Source: Monodelphis domestica (lineage: Eukaryota > Chordata > Mammalia > Didelphimorphia > Didelphidae). Taken from it: DNA of 64,000 nucleotides. Made by a program: the position numbers and the translations under genes. Numbering within the stretch: position 1 is the stretch's first letter; the number at the start of each line of letters is the position of its first letter. The DNA lies in contig NC_077233.1 of NCBI RefSeq assembly GCF_027887165.1, positions 220,056,017-220,120,016 of the forward strand, in the 5' to 3' direction. Shown piece after piece: positions 41,034-51,749 of this stretch. Below the pieces are notes generated by a model. The model saw only the letters and a list, made by a program, of their open reading frames with translations, was not told where the DNA came from and made no database searches.

Positions 41034-41470
41034 GGCAGCTAGGTGGCACAGTGTCAGGAAGATTCATCTTCCTAAGTTCAAATCTGACCTCAGATGTTTA
41101 TGACTATAGGCAAGCCACTTAACCCTGTTTGCCTTAGTTCTTCATCTGTAAAATGAGCTGGAGAAGGAAATGGCAAACCACTTTTAATATCTTTGCCAAG
41201 AAAATCCCAAATTGGGGCAGCTGGGTATCTCAGTAGATTGTAGATTGAGAGTCAGGCCTAGAGACAGGAGGAGGTGGGTTCAAATCTGGCCTCAGACCCT
41301 TCCTAGCTGTGTGACCCTGGGCAAGTTACTTAACTCCCTAGACCTATCACTGCCTAGTCCTTATCACTCTTCTGCCTTGGAACCAATACACAGTACTGAC
41401 TCTAAGACAGAGGGTAAAGGTTTAAAAAAAATCTCAAACAGTGTCAAGAAAAGTTGGATATGACAAACAC
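41034..41470 (+). mobile_element. CORE-SINE (Lys-head type) split by MAR1
   Basis: Head, core and 'gctggagaaggaaatggcaa' to 41213. The last tail piece ('gtcaagaaaagttggatatg') lies after the MAR1. Confidence 0.8.
41214..41432 (+). mobile_element. MAR1 SINE nested in a CORE-SINE tail
   Basis: Full MAR1 with a small 'tagattg' duplication in the head. Flanks aaaatcccaaa and aaaatctcaaa are the likely target duplication. Confidence 0.85.
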
Positions 41471-41569
41471 TCAACAATAAAATCTGTACTTGTCCCCCAA
41501 GTTTGTGGAGAAAATCAAAAGTGATAAAGATGTAAAACTCTTTGAAAATCTTAATAAAATGTAAATATC

Positions 41570-41770
41570 CATGTGACCTTAAAGAATTCACTTAACTTTA
41601 GTTCCTTCATCTGTAAAATGAAGATTCCACATTGACAGATCAATAGCAGAATGAGATCTCAGAGTCAACCTCCTCATTTTAAAGGAAGATTAAGTAACTT
41701 GCCCAAGATTCCACAGGCAGACACAGGTCCCCGATCCAAAGGCTCTTTCCTGAGCATCATACCATCCTGT
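41570..41770 (-). mobile_element. MIR3-like SINE, antisense
   Basis: 'atctcagagtcaacctcctc', 'aagtaacttgcccaagattc', 'aggctctttcctgagcatca'. Confidence 0.6.
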
Positions 41771-41831
41771 TAAAAGAGATCTTTGCTCTTACTTTAAAAG
41801 TTCCCATTCTAGTAATCTTTATTATTTCTGT

Positions 41832-41930
41832 TGTTGATGTTCATGGGTGACTCTTTGTGACCCTGTAGGGGTTTTCTTGGTAAAGATACTGGAATAATTT
41901 GTCATTTTTTCCTCCAGTGGATTAATGCAA
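41832..41930 (-). mobile_element. CORE-SINE 3' end, antisense
   Basis: 'gtaggggttttcttggtaaa' and 'ggaataatttgtcatttttt'. Confidence 0.65.
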
Positions 41931-42649
41931 ACGTTACCCCCCTTCTTTCTCTGTCTCTCTCTTTCTGTCTCTGTCTCTCTTCCTAAAACAGCAACAAAAA
42001 CCCCAAAGCTGCCTCAGTCTTTGATACAGACCTGCTCAGCTTTAGACCCCCTTTCTCTCTGCCTTTGTCTCAGTCTCTCTCCCTCCCTCCTTACCAAAAA
42101 GAACAAAACAAAAAACAGTCCTTAATTTATTCTTGGGACCTCCATATCCTACCCAGTAGGTCTCCGACCCTACACCCCAGATGACTCCATCCATCCCTTC
42201 CACCGCGGTACAAGTGAGCTCAGCCCACCGAGGCTCTCCTCGAGGATGGGGGGTCCGGGGACAAGGGGTCTGGGGAAATCCTGCGTACACTTGCCCGGGA
42301 AGCAGCTGCCATCTGCAGGCTGAAAAGGACATCTCCCCGAGCGAGCAGGTTCCTGGTTAGTCCGGCTAGGGCTAACAAACCGGGAAGGGAAATAGTGTGT
42401 CAAGAGAATGAAAGGACAGAGGAAGCAGCAGCGAAGAGGCTCCCCACCTCGCACTCGGCCCGTGCCCAGCCTCCGCCTGGGAGGCGCATCCGGACGCTCT
42501 CTGGGGCTTAGAGGTGGGGCTCCTGGTACCGAGTTGTGAGACGGGCGAAGCTGGCGAGCAGGTGACTTCCTGGTAACCCTACCCTCTCGGCTGATCTCGT
42601 CGCCCCTCCCTCCCCCACTCTCTAGGTACAGGCACTTGGGGAGGGCACA

Positions 42650-42804
42650 GCTTTGAAGTCTCACCTGGGGCTCGTCTACACTTTCTGAGCGAAGCGCGGA
42701 GCTGTCTCCCGTGCCACGTGAATGCCTGCGCTCGCCCCGACTGGGACCCCGGGATGCGAGTGTTTCCCAGGCGGTGACGCTCTTGGAGCTTTCTACCGGG
42801 CAAG
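42650..42804 (+). other. TMEM184A: Probable TMEM184A 5' non-coding exon (left edge unknown)
   Basis: Ends CAAG|gtaagt, the ideal donor, in the CpG island. The next strong acceptor on this strand in the right context is 46611-46616, directly before the coding ATG. ATGs at 42722 and 42754 would lie in this leader if transcription starts upstream of them. Confidence 0.5.
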
Positions 42805-43245
42805 GTAAGTGTTGGGGTAAGGTATAGGCACTAGAATCGGGAGGGCCAGAGGAAAGGAGGAGAGGCCCGGGTGGGGGCGGCTGATTTAATTTCAAGACAA
42901 TCTAAATGAAGGGCCGGGTCTCTTGGTTTGGTTTTCTCAGACCAGAGTCCCTCCGGGTATCTCTTTCCAACATCTGCCCACCCCACCCGTGGCCGGCGTG
43001 TGTGGCTGGCTAGCCCGCAGAACGGGTTAAAGGAGCGGGGTGGCCTGGCAGCCAGCTAGAAAAAGCAGCTTCATTGAGGGAGGAAGGGCAAAGTCCCAGG
43101 GAGCCACAAGTGGCTGGTCCGAGAGTCCTAGCAACGAATAATCAGCACCGCCGCCTCAGTCTCCTCGCTGCTCTTGCTGGGCGCTCTCCGAGGTTGCGGG
43201 GGTATCCTATCCTCTCTCCCCTGCTGAGGCTGCTCCTAAACCCCC

Positions 43246-43275
43246 GGGCGGGGGGCGGGGGGCGGGGGGCGGGGG
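43246..43275 (+). repeat. G-quadruplex motif
   Basis: Runs of 3, 6, 6, 6 and 5 G separated by single C. Lies about 440 bases inside the presumed TMEM184A intron 1. Confidence 0.85.
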
Positions 43276-43571
43276 AGCGGTGCACGATATTGGGCGTCGG
43301 GGGAAGAGAAAGGGGGAAGGGGCTCAGTTATCTCCACTTTCTAGGAGGCTGATCAACAATTTGATTGAACAAATATTTTTAAGTGCAGAGTATCAGACCA
43401 TAGCCACTTGAAAGTGGGGTCACTTCTCTCCCTAGACGTATGGCTAATAATAGATGTACCACCTCCCTCACGGGGATATTATGACACTTAAATATACTAA
43501 TATATATTAAAATCCCTATGTACATATCCATTCACACATACATAGCTAGACATACATAGATATGGTGACAC

Positions 43572-43730
43572 ATTTTTTTTAAAAACCTTTACCTTCTGTC
43601 TTAGACAATTGGGGGTTAAGTGACTTGCCCAAGGACACATAACTAGGAAGTGTCTGAAGCCAAATTTGAACCCAGGACCTCTGGGCTCCAAGTCTGGCTC
43701 TCTATCCACTAAGCCACCTAAATGCTCTGT
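43572..43730 (-). mobile_element. MAR1 SINE with internal deletion
   Basis: 'accttctgtcttagacaatt' jumps from tail to core; head to 'aagccacctaaatgctc'. Confidence 0.75.
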
Positions 43731-43865
43731 GCCATACAGACTTTAGGAAATAGGGACTGAACTTTCAATTCCATTAGTAAACACCCAAATGAGGAAATTA
43801 CCCCTACCAATACAAGTTGGTACTTTACCTGCAAGGGATAGTCTTAAAGGGCTGCCTAGGTAATT

Positions 43866-43890
43866 GACTGGACTGGACTGGACTGGACTA
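43866..43890. repeat. (GACTG)5 pentanucleotide repeat
   Basis: Five units, the last with one change; embedded next to a reversed MIR fragment (about 43900-43975). Confidence 0.9.
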
Positions 43891-43984
43891 GGGAAATGTA
43901 GTTAGTGGGTGTCAGAGGTAGGACTTGAATTCAGGTTGTCTGGATTCCAGAGCTATCTCTGTCACTATGCCCCTTAGTAGATAT

Positions 43985-44547
43985 TTTTTAAACCTAACCT
44001 TCCATTTTATTTTATTTTTAAATTTTTTTTAGAATATTTTTCCATGGTTACATGATTCATGATTCCCCCTCTCCTCCCCCCTCTGAAAGCTGACAAGCAA
44101 TTCCACTGGGTTATTCATGTTCAAAACCTATTTCTATGTTGTTCATATTTGGAGTGGAGTGATTCTTTAACATCAAAACCCTAATCACATGTTCTTGCAT
44201 GAGCATATATTTTTCTAATGCATTTCTGGTTCCACAGTTCTTTCTCTGGGTGTGGATAGCATTTTTCTCTGGATTGTCCTGGGTCATTGCATTGCACTTG
44301 GTAGAAAAGTCCATTACATTTGATTGTGCCACAGTGTATCAGTCTCTGTGTACAATGATTTCCTGGTTCTGCTCCTTTCACTCTGCATCAAATCCTGGAG
44401 GTTGTTCCAGTCTCCATGGAATTCCTCCACTTTATTGTTCCTTTGAGCACAATAGTATTCCATCACCAACATATACCACAATTTGTTCAGCCATTCCCCA
44501 ATTGATGGGCATCCCCTCATTTTCCAATTTTTTTGCCACCACAAAGA
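43985..44547 (-). mobile_element. L1 3' end with ORF2 C-terminus, antisense
   Basis: Reversed poly-A, 3' UTR 'gacaagcaattccactgggt', then ORF2 end. The - strand frame reads GEWLNKLWYMLVMEYYCAQR and ESLYTETDTLW-like sequence, the L1 ORF2 C-terminus. 5'-truncated at the boundary with a MAR1. Relatively well preserved. Confidence 0.85.
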
Positions 44548-44719
44548 GTGCTTACCTTCCCTTTTAGAGTCTATACTGTGTATTGGTTTTAAGGCAGAAG
44601 AGGGATAAGGGCTAGGCAATGAGGGTTAAGTGACTTTTCTAGGGTCATACAGATAGGAAGTGTCTGAGACCAGACTCAGACCTTCTGTCTCTAAATCCAC
44701 TGAGCCACCCAACTGTCCC
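44548..44719 (-). mobile_element. MAR1 SINE, antisense
   Basis: 'cttcccttttagagtctata' through core to 'gagccacccaactgtccc'. Confidence 0.8.
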
Positions 44720-44754
44720 AGGTAGTCTACTTCCTATGCTTGCTTCCTTTGTCA

Positions 44755-44868
44755 CCTTTGATAATTCACTTAACTCCTCTGGACCTCCATTTCCTTATCC
44801 ATAAAGTGTAGAGATTGGACTAGATGACCTCTGAGGGCCTTTTCTTTCTAGCTCTATAATAGGATCTG
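44755..44868 (+). mobile_element. MIR3-like SINE 3' part
   Basis: 'ggacctccatttccttatcc', 'gactagatgacctctgaggg'. Confidence 0.65.
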
Positions 44869-44871
44869 GTG

Positions 44872-44931
<60 letters not shown>

Positions 44932-44960
44932 TATATATACATATATTATATATATATATT
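44872..44960. repeat. (TA)n microsatellite
   Basis: Pure AT from 44880 to 44927, then interrupted tata/atat to about 44960. Confidence 0.95.
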
Positions 44961-44994
44961 TTTTAATTGTTATTTGTATTGGATCACACAGAGC

Positions 44995-45120
44995 CAGCCC
45001 ATCTAATCCCCTCATTTTATAGATGTCAGGAAACTGAGCCTAAGAGACTTGCCTATGGTCACACAAGTAGCAAGCACTATGACTATGATTTGGGATTTTG
45101 AGAGATTTGAACATGGGTCC
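44995..45120 (-). mobile_element. MIR SINE, antisense
   Basis: 'taatcccctcattttataga', 'agacttgcctatggtcacac'. Confidence 0.65.
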
Positions 45121-45127
45121 CTTAAAA

Positions 45128-45328
45128 AAAAATTTTTTTAATCCTTACCCTTTATCTTTGAATCAATATTAAGTACTGGTTCTAAGGCAGAAGAACAATA
45201 AGGGCTAGCTAGGCAATTAGTGACTTACCCAGGATCACAAAGCTAGGAAGTGTCTGAGGTCCCATTTGAACCCAGTTCCTCCAGACTCCAGGCCTGGTGC
45301 TCTATCCTTTAAGCCACCCAGTTGCCTC
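45128..45328 (-). mobile_element. MAR1 SINE, antisense
   Basis: 'taatccttaccctttatctt' to 'aagccacccagttgcct'. Confidence 0.8.
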
Positions 45329-45579
45329 TCATAGGTCCTTTAACTCTAGAGCCAATGCTCCTTCTATTGCTCTGTATTCAGCTTCCTTGTGATAATTGCT
45401 GGACAGAGGAGCAAGCAGAATGCTTTTAGGTAGATCGGAGGAAGGAGCTTCTTTTGGGGGGGGTGGGGGTGTAGGACTGGGAATAAAGGAAGGTTTCCTG
45501 GAATTCTGAGAGATTAGGTGAACCTGGACAACCAGCCTACTGAGAGTTTAAACTATACTTATAAATTAGCATCAATATA

Positions 45580-45792
45580 ATAATAATAGCTAGAACTTAT
45601 ATAGCACTTTAAAATTTGCAAAGCAATTTATAAATATTATCTTATTTAATCCTTACAACATTTCTTTAATTTTAGAGATGAGAAATCTGAGATATTAAGC
45701 CACTAGACCCATAGCTAGCAAATATCTGAGGCAGGATTTGAACTCTGGACTCCTTGGCCCCAAGTCGAGCACTCTATCCATTGTACAACCCT
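45580..45792 (-). mobile_element. MIR SINE, antisense
   Basis: 'ataatagctagaacttatat', 'ttgcaaagcaatttataaat', 'gaggcaggatttgaactctg'. The 500 bases after it are unique, G+C-richer and without recognised elements. Confidence 0.75.
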
Positions 45793-46279
45793 CTTCTTAG
45801 CACGCTTCTACATCTTTATAGTTGTTCAGGACATTTGACTGGGGGCACCAAGACTTTGACTTGCCTGGAGTCATACAGTGTGTGTGGAGATCTTTCTGGA
45901 GATGAGCTTTCTCCCTTGGACCTCAAGCTCCTTCTTAGGATGAGCTTTTCAGATTTTTCTGTTTCCGGGATCTCAGTGTTCAGATCCAGAGTAACATTGG
46001 GGGGCTGGGGGATGGGGCCAGGGTTTTGTGCTGCCCACTAAAGAGGAGCAAGCTTACGGAGCCCTTAGCAAGGAGCCAACCGCCGGACCCTGGGGATGTT
46101 TGGGGCCCCACAGTCCCCTAGAAGAATGAAAATGTTAGTTTTCTGGCCCATCCTGTTTCCCAAATGAGGGTGGAGTGTCTAGAGGGGTCTGGGACTAGGT
46201 AGGATAAATAGGGCATGCAGAGCACCCTAAGCAGAATCCAAGAGGGTCCTAAGCAGAATTCAAGTTCAGGTTCTGAACT

Positions 46280-46362
46280 GGGGGCATCTAGGTGCTTCAG
46301 TGGAGATGAGACTTCCTAGTTTTATGACCCTAGACAAGTCACTTAACTCCCATTGAACTGAA
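46280..46362 (+). mobile_element. MAR1 SINE remnant
   Basis: 'gggggcatctaggtgcttca' and 'ccctagacaagtcacttaac', with the middle of the head lost. Confidence 0.6.
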
Positions 46363-46616
46363 ATGATTAGAGATGGGGCTGCACAGGGTCTCAGCTGGTG
46401 ATGAACCATTGAATTCACCCTGAAATGACTTTGGCTCCTTCCCTCTCTTCCCTTTCCCTTTGCATTCATCTCCCTTGGCCTTCACTTTCTCTTAATCTTC
46501 CCTGACCCTGGCCCAAGTTCACTTTCAGTTTTGATCTCTAATCTCCATTCAGTGCCCTTCCCTCTCTCCAGCTCCTCCCGGCCTCCTTAGTTCTGTTCTC
46601 TGCCTTTCCTCTGTAG

Positions 46617-46880
46617 ATGGACAATGACACCGGGCTCCCTGTCCAAGAGAACTCCACCATCCCCAGGACCATGCTGACCTCCCAAATGGCCCAGGGCTTG
46701 CTTCCCACCAGCATCCTCCCGCTTGCTGGCACAGGCCTCCCCACCAGCGGGGATGGCCCTCCTTTCAGCAGAGCCTGGAACAGCTCCCAGGACAGCCAGC
46801 AGCTCTTCCTCACCACCCCCCTGGCCCGGGGCATCTCAGGATTCTTTGTGTGGTCAGCCCTGGTGCTCACCTGCCACCAG
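46617..46880 (+). CDS. TMEM184A: TMEM184A coding exon 1 (residues 1-88)
   Basis: Transmembrane protein 184A of the OST-alpha/TMEM184 family, a multipass membrane protein. In mammals it is reported as a heparin receptor on vascular cells and as a Sertoli-cell trafficking protein. The exon follows a long pyrimidine tract and 'ctctgtag', so the ATG is at or next to the exon edge. It reads MDNDTGLPVQ and ends LVLTCHQ|gtaagc, phase 0. The first 70 residues are hydrophilic with sequons at N3, N12 and N55. The first membrane helix begins near G72 and runs into the next exon. ARGxSGxFVWxALVLTCHQ is the conserved family stretch. TMEM184B is less likely given the N-terminus and the PSMG3 neighbour. Confidence 0.93.
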
Positions 46881-47084
46881 GTAAGCTTCCCCCTTCTCTC
46901 TCTCCAGGCTCCCTGGGCCTGGAAAGCACTGTGAGTCCTCCAGGTGCACGTCTCATCTCTTCCTGTAAACCACCCGCAGCAGAGCTCTGAGCAGATGCTC
47001 CCCACATCTGAGCCGTGGACAGGGAGGACAAGCCATGGATGGTGGGTGAATCAGCATCTGGCTGGGACTGTGACAGCACAGTTT

Positions 47085-47175
47085 AGGGCCAGAAGGGACT
47101 TTAGAGGTTATCGAGATGGACCCTTTCATTTGACAGATAAGGAAAAATGCCTAGAGAGAGGAAGGGACATACCCA
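47085..47175 (-). mobile_element. MIR3-like SINE fragment
   Basis: 'gaagggactttagaggttat', 'ttcatttgacagataaggaa'. Confidence 0.55.
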
Positions 47176-47227
47176 GAGTGTCCTGGGCGCCTGGGTGTGC
47201 TGACTCAATGCCCAGCAAAGGCAAGGC

Positions 47228-47354
<127 letters not shown>

Positions 47355-47394
47355 AAGTCCCGACTCCCTAGGAATATATATTGTAGTAGAGAAG

Positions 47395-47960
47395 CTGGAG
47401 GATTTATCAGTCAGTCAATCGATACACATTTAAGTGCCTATAATGTGCCATGCACCGAGCCAAGCTCTGGGGATAAAAAGAGGCAACCTTTGCCTTCAAA
47501 GACCTGGCAATGAGACCCCAAGCAAACGGATATATATGCTATGTATGGGAGAAGGAGGAAATAATTAAGAGAGGGAAAGCCCTGGAAGGGATTGGGGTTG
47601 GGAAAGGCTTCCTGTACCGGGTGGGATTTCAGGATTTTAGTGGCTGGAGGGGAGGAAGGAGAGCATCTTGGGAATGGGGGACCACCAGAGGAAGTGCCTG
47701 GAGTGTCTTGTCTGTGGAATAGCCAGGAGGCCAGTGGATACATATCAGGGATAAGATGGAAGGCTGGAAAGCTAGGAGGACTTAGGTTATGAAAGGCTTT
47801 GAATGCCAAACAGAGGATTCTGATTCTCTCCTAGAGGCCATAGGAAGCCTCTGGAATTTGAGAAGGAGGGGGAATTAGTGAGGAAATGTCATTTAATGGC
47901 TAATTGGAGGATGGATTAGGGAGGGAAGAGACTTGAGATGGCCAGATCCACCCTCAGGGC
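47395..47960 (+). mobile_element. Ancient mammal-wide repeat
   Basis: 'aagtgcctataatgtgccat', 'gggaaaggcttcctgtacc', 'ggttatgaaaggctttgaat', 'gccataggaagcctctggaa'. The same old family as 35943. Name uncertain. Confidence 0.5.
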
Positions 47961-48018
47961 CTGAACCAGAGGGAAGGCAGTGTCATGGGAGAGAAGGAAG
48001 TGTATTTGAAAGATGCTG

Positions 48019-48212
48019 AGGGGGCTGCTAGGTAGCTCAGTGGATTGACAGCCAGCCAGCCTAGAGATGCGGGATCCTGGGTTCAAGTATGACATTAAAT
48101 ATTTCCTAGCCCTTTGACCCTAGAAAAGCCACTTCACACCCCTTGCCTAGCCCTGACCGCTCTTCTACCTTGGAAACAATACACAGTATCTAAGGTGGAA
48201 GGGAAGAGTTTA
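48019..48212 (+). mobile_element. MAR1 SINE
   Basis: 'gctaggtagctcagtggatt' to 'aaggtggaagggaagagttt'; diverged. A reversed MIR remnant follows (48225-48320, 'aacaaggaaaccgaggcaca'). Confidence 0.8.
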
Positions 48213-48320
48213 AGGAAAAAAAAAGAAGCATGTAAGGTAGGTAGTACAATTTTACAAACAAGGAAACCGAGGCACAGACCTCTAGTAACTTTCCTGAGGT
48301 CGCAAAGGAGGGGAGATTTC

Positions 48321-49080
48321 AAGGATGCATTTTTTCTAATTGAAAGATTAGAAGCACAGGCCGAGTGCTGAGTGAGGCTTTAAATGCAAGTGGTTGTTAC
48401 CACCCTGTGTCGGCCAGCGTCTCTGTTCCCTGCTTCCCACCTGCTTGGGGGACTCTGAAACCCTGGAGCAAGGAGCATGAGGGAAAGGAGGCAAGCCCAG
48501 CACGGAGCACCTGCTGCTGGATCTGGGCCCTGTATTGTGCTGGGGGGTGGGGGGTGGGACGAGTGCCACGGGGAAGGGGAAGGCTCCAGCTGCCACCAGG
48601 GTGATAGCGCTTGGTGAGAAGGACTTTGCCCGAGTGCTGGGGAGGATGCCATCTGCCCCTCCTCCTTAGCTTCCCTCCCCTAGGCACAGATGGGTCATCA
48701 GGTCCGAGGGCAGAGAGGAGGAGGCCCTCTGGTGCCAGGCAAGCTGGCTGACAAGGAAGGAACCTTCAGCCCCTGCTGGGGACACCCACCTCTCTGTCCT
48801 TCCATGGGGCAAAGAGAAGAGTCTGAGCATGTGGCATACCGTCACCTGGAAGCTGAAAAGAATCTGCCCCCTGTATTTCTGCAGCTTCAGGAGCTCTGCA
48901 AAGCACTTTCAGAGCATCCCTATGAAGTAAACAGGGCACGAAGGAAGGCCCCTCCTTACCAGATGTAGCCCCTGAAGCCAAGATATGTTTTGGGAGCCCC
49001 TCCCCGAGTTCCCCTGGAAACAGAGCCCCAACTCTGTTTCTGATTCTTTCATTTCTTGGACGTATAGAATATTTCTGTCT
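48321..49080. other. Repeat-free part of TMEM184A intron 2
   Basis: About 760 bases of G+C-richer unique sequence. Several short open frames on both strands, none with recognisable domain or paired splice sites. Confidence 0.35.
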
Positions 49081-49087
49081 TTTTTTG

Positions 49088-49179
49088 TTTTTTTAATCTT
49101 CCATCTTAGAATCAATGATGTGTATTGGCTCCAAGGCAGAAGAGTGGTAAGGGCTAGGCAATGGGGTTAAGTGACTTAA
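49088..49179 (-). mobile_element. MAR1 SINE 3' half
   Basis: 'atcttccatcttagaatcaa' to 'aatggggttaagtgactt'; cut off by an L1 end. Confidence 0.75.
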
Positions 49180-49189
49180 AAGTGATTTA

Positions 49190-49545
49190 ATTACAATTTT
49201 TTTTTAAAGTGTTTCAGTTATATGTAGAATTTTTGACAATTTTTTTTCTGATATTTTAGAGTTCAGATTTTCTCCTTCTTTACCTTCCACCCCTCCCCAA
49301 GTAGCAAATAGTCGATATAGGTTATACAAGTACTGTTATGAAATACATATCTCCATATTATTCATGTTGTGATAGAAGTCACTGGTCGCATATGCCATAA
49401 AAATCTCATGAAGAAAATACAGGGGAAAATGAGTGATTTCATCTGCACCCAGACTCCAACAGTTCTTTCTTTAGCTGTGGAGACTATTTTCATCATAAAG
49501 AACATTTCAAAGCATGTTGACTTACATCCTCTCAGAAGAGAAGAT
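49190..49545 (-). mobile_element. L1 3' end, antisense, older subfamily
   Basis: 'gtttcagttatatgtagaat', 'ccccaagtagcaaatagtcg', 'cagactccaacagttctttc'. Same subfamily as 19997. A reversed MIR piece follows to about 49635. Confidence 0.7.
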
Positions 49546-49654
49546 CTAGAAGTATTATCATCCCCATTTTATAGATGAGTAAACTAAGGTTCAGGAGAAA
49601 TTAAGTGATCTTCCAAGCATCGATAGTTAAGGCAGGAGGCACACTAAGAATTCA

Positions 49655-49790
49655 GGTATTATGTATAAACTAGTGGAATTGCTTGTCAGCCCCAGGGGCT
49701 GGGAAGAGGGGAGGGAGAGAACATGAAATGTGTAATCATGGAAAAATATTCTAAATAAATAAAATTAAATTTAAAAACATTTTAATGAAA
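49655..49790 (+). mobile_element. L1 3' tail, sense
   Basis: 'actagtggaattgcttgtca', then 'gtaatcatggaaaaatattc' and an A-rich tail: the forward version of the L1 end at 43985. Confidence 0.75.
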
Positions 49791-49804
49791 GAGTTCAGAT
49801 ATTA

Positions 49805-49965
49805 AGGGACAGCTGGGTGGCCCAGTGGATTAAGAGACAGACCTAGAGATAGGAGGTCCTGCATTCAAATGTGACTCTGGGCAAATCACCTTACCCCCAT
49901 TACCTAGCTCTTACCTCTCTTCTGCCTTGGAACCATCACAAAAGTATTGATTCTAAGACAGACAG
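49805..49965 (+). mobile_element. MAR1 SINE with core deletion
   Basis: 'agctgggtggcccagtggat' to 'gattctaagacagacagg'; part of the core is missing. Confidence 0.75.
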
Positions 49966-49969
49966 GAAG

Positions 49970-50165
49970 AGATAAATACATATATATAATTTAAAATATT
50001 TCATTTATGTTTAATTTGTATAGATACAATTACATATTTATATGAGATATAAATATATAATTTATATTTTATTTCTAAATTTCTATTTAATTTAATTAAA
50101 TATATATTTATATAATTCTATAAAATGTATACAAGTTATATATAAATACATAATATAATATATGT
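49970..50165. repeat. AT-rich expansion
   Basis: About 190 bases of tata/aaat/ttta units beginning at the MAR1 tail. Confidence 0.8.
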
Positions 50166-50820
50166 AAACTATTTTGCATGTTTCTCTTTGTAAGTTAAGT
50201 TCTTTCTCTGGGGGTGGATATTCTTCAAACATTATTTCTCTTGCTGTATATAATGCTCTTCTGGTTCTACTCATTTCACTTTTCATAATTTCAAGTAGGA
50301 GTTTCCATGTTTTTTACAAAATTAACCTGCTTATCATTTTTTAAAACCCATATCCTCTTGTCTTAGTAACAACTCGAAGATAGAAGGGCCAGGGCTAGGC
50401 AAATGGGATTAAATGATTTGCCCAGGGACACACAGCTAGGAAGTGTCTGAGGCTAAATTTGAACCCAGGACCTCCAGATTCCAGGGATGACCCTCTAATC
50501 CACTTTATCACCCACCTGGGCTCTGCTCATCATTTCTTGTGGCACAGTAGCATCCCATCACAGTCATGTGCCATAATGTATTCAGCCATTCCCCAGTCGA
50601 TGGACATCCCCTCTGTTTCCAGTTCTTTGCCACCACAAAGAAAGCTGATATCAATATTTTGGAACTTATAAACTCTTTGTCTTTCTCTCTAATCACCTTG
50701 GGAAACAGACCTAACAATGTTGAGTCTGAGGTGATACACAATTTTATAACTCTGGGCATCATTCCAGATTGCTCTCCCAAATGGTAGATCCATTCACAAT
50801 TCCACCAACAGTGTCCCCTG
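50165..50820 (-). mobile_element. L1 ORF2-end fragment split by MAR1
   Basis: 'gttaagttctttctctgggg' to 50337, resuming at 50523 with 'catcccatcacagtcatgtg', 'cattccccagtcgatggaca' and 'aattccaccaacagtgt'. The - strand frame includes GEWLNTLWHMTVMGCYCATR, a diverged L1 ORF2 C-terminus. Confidence 0.8.
50338..50522 (-). mobile_element. MAR1 SINE in L1
   Basis: Reversed MAR1 flanked by ctgcttatcattt and ctgctcatcattt (12 of 13). Confidence 0.8.
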
Positions 50821-51204
50821 GACAGATATCGGAAATTATTTTTGCATTTAGTTGGGAAGAAAACAAAATATTAATTTTAAGAAGAGGGGAAAATTTGTAA
50901 ATGTTAAGCAGCACAGGGCTATGTATAGATTTCTTGGTCCATGCTACTAGAGACTTCCTTCCAAAGAGCCATTAATGGCATCTTTTTCAGTCTGGCCTTT
51001 CAGCTAGTCCTCAACTGGGCTATCATCTAGTGAATTTTGTTCAGCATATTTCATTTTGGTATGACTGAAAGCTGATTAGGGACCTTGGCATCCAGCAGGG
51101 TGGGTAGAGAGTTGGCGGCAGTCAGTATTCTCTTGCTCTGGCTGTCCTTTCTCCTTTAAAAGTCGGTTCTCTGAGCTTTCATCCAATTCAGTTCTCAGAC
51201 ATTT

Positions 51205-51360
51205 ATTAATAAGTCATTCAATCAGCAAATATTTATTAAGTGCCTACTGTATGCCAGGCACTCTGCCAGGTGCTAGGAATGCAAAGACCAAAAGGAAACA
51301 CAGTACCTGCCCTTGAGGAATTTTATATTCGAACAGGAATACTACATGTACATTTCAGGT
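51205..51360 (+). mobile_element. Ancient L2-like repeat
   Basis: 'caaatatttattaagtgcct', 'actgtatgccaggcactctg', 'acctgcccttgaggaatttt'. A second piece ('aatatgtgccaagaactgtg') lies at 51620-51720. The 370 bases before this (50821-51190) show nothing I recognise. Confidence 0.55.
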
Positions 51361-51749
51361 TGAAGTGGATGCAAAATACATTCCAGAGAGATATCAGGGA
51401 ATTTTGGTGAGGAAGCCCTATCAACAGGGGATCAAGAAAGGCCATGCTTACAGGATTAGTGCAAAACACTGTGAGTCCCTGGGAATACGTAGATATTTTG
51501 TCTTTTACTCAGTCCTTTGTCCTTTACCTGGAAGGAGTGTGAATGCAAATGAGGTGGTGGGATGGGGGTTCAGGGTCAATATGGTGCATACACAGATATT
51601 TATAATACAAGGCAAGGTCTGGTTCAATTCATCAAGCATTTATCCAGCTTCTAATATGTGCCAAGAACTGTGCTACCACCAGGGATATAAAGATTTTTTA
51701 AAATGTACTTCCCCTCAGAAAGCTTTAAGAGATAAGGATATCTATAAGG

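Larger units (their letters stand above)
42180..43330 (+). promoter_or_regulatory. TMEM184A: CpG-island promoter of TMEM184A
   Basis: G+C-rich with dense CpGs for over 1 kb, no transposons, 3.3 kb upstream of the first TMEM184A coding exon. It contains an E-box CACGTG at 42715-42720, a perfect donor at 42804/42805 and a G4 motif at 43246-43275. The start site is not defined by a TATA box. The 241-residue - strand frame (42170-42895) is a G+C-driven open frame without a domain. Confidence 0.75.

Noticed and set aside
42170-42895. 241-residue open frame on the - strand in the TMEM184A CpG island
   Set aside because: G+C-rich sequence with CpGs gives few stops. Pro/Arg/Ser-rich peptide without domain. 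The same DNA is better explained as a promoter and 5' exon.
44314-44619. 101-residue frame with WLNKLWYMLVMEYYC
   Set aside because: It is the C-terminus of L1 ORF2 in a truncated element, not a gene.
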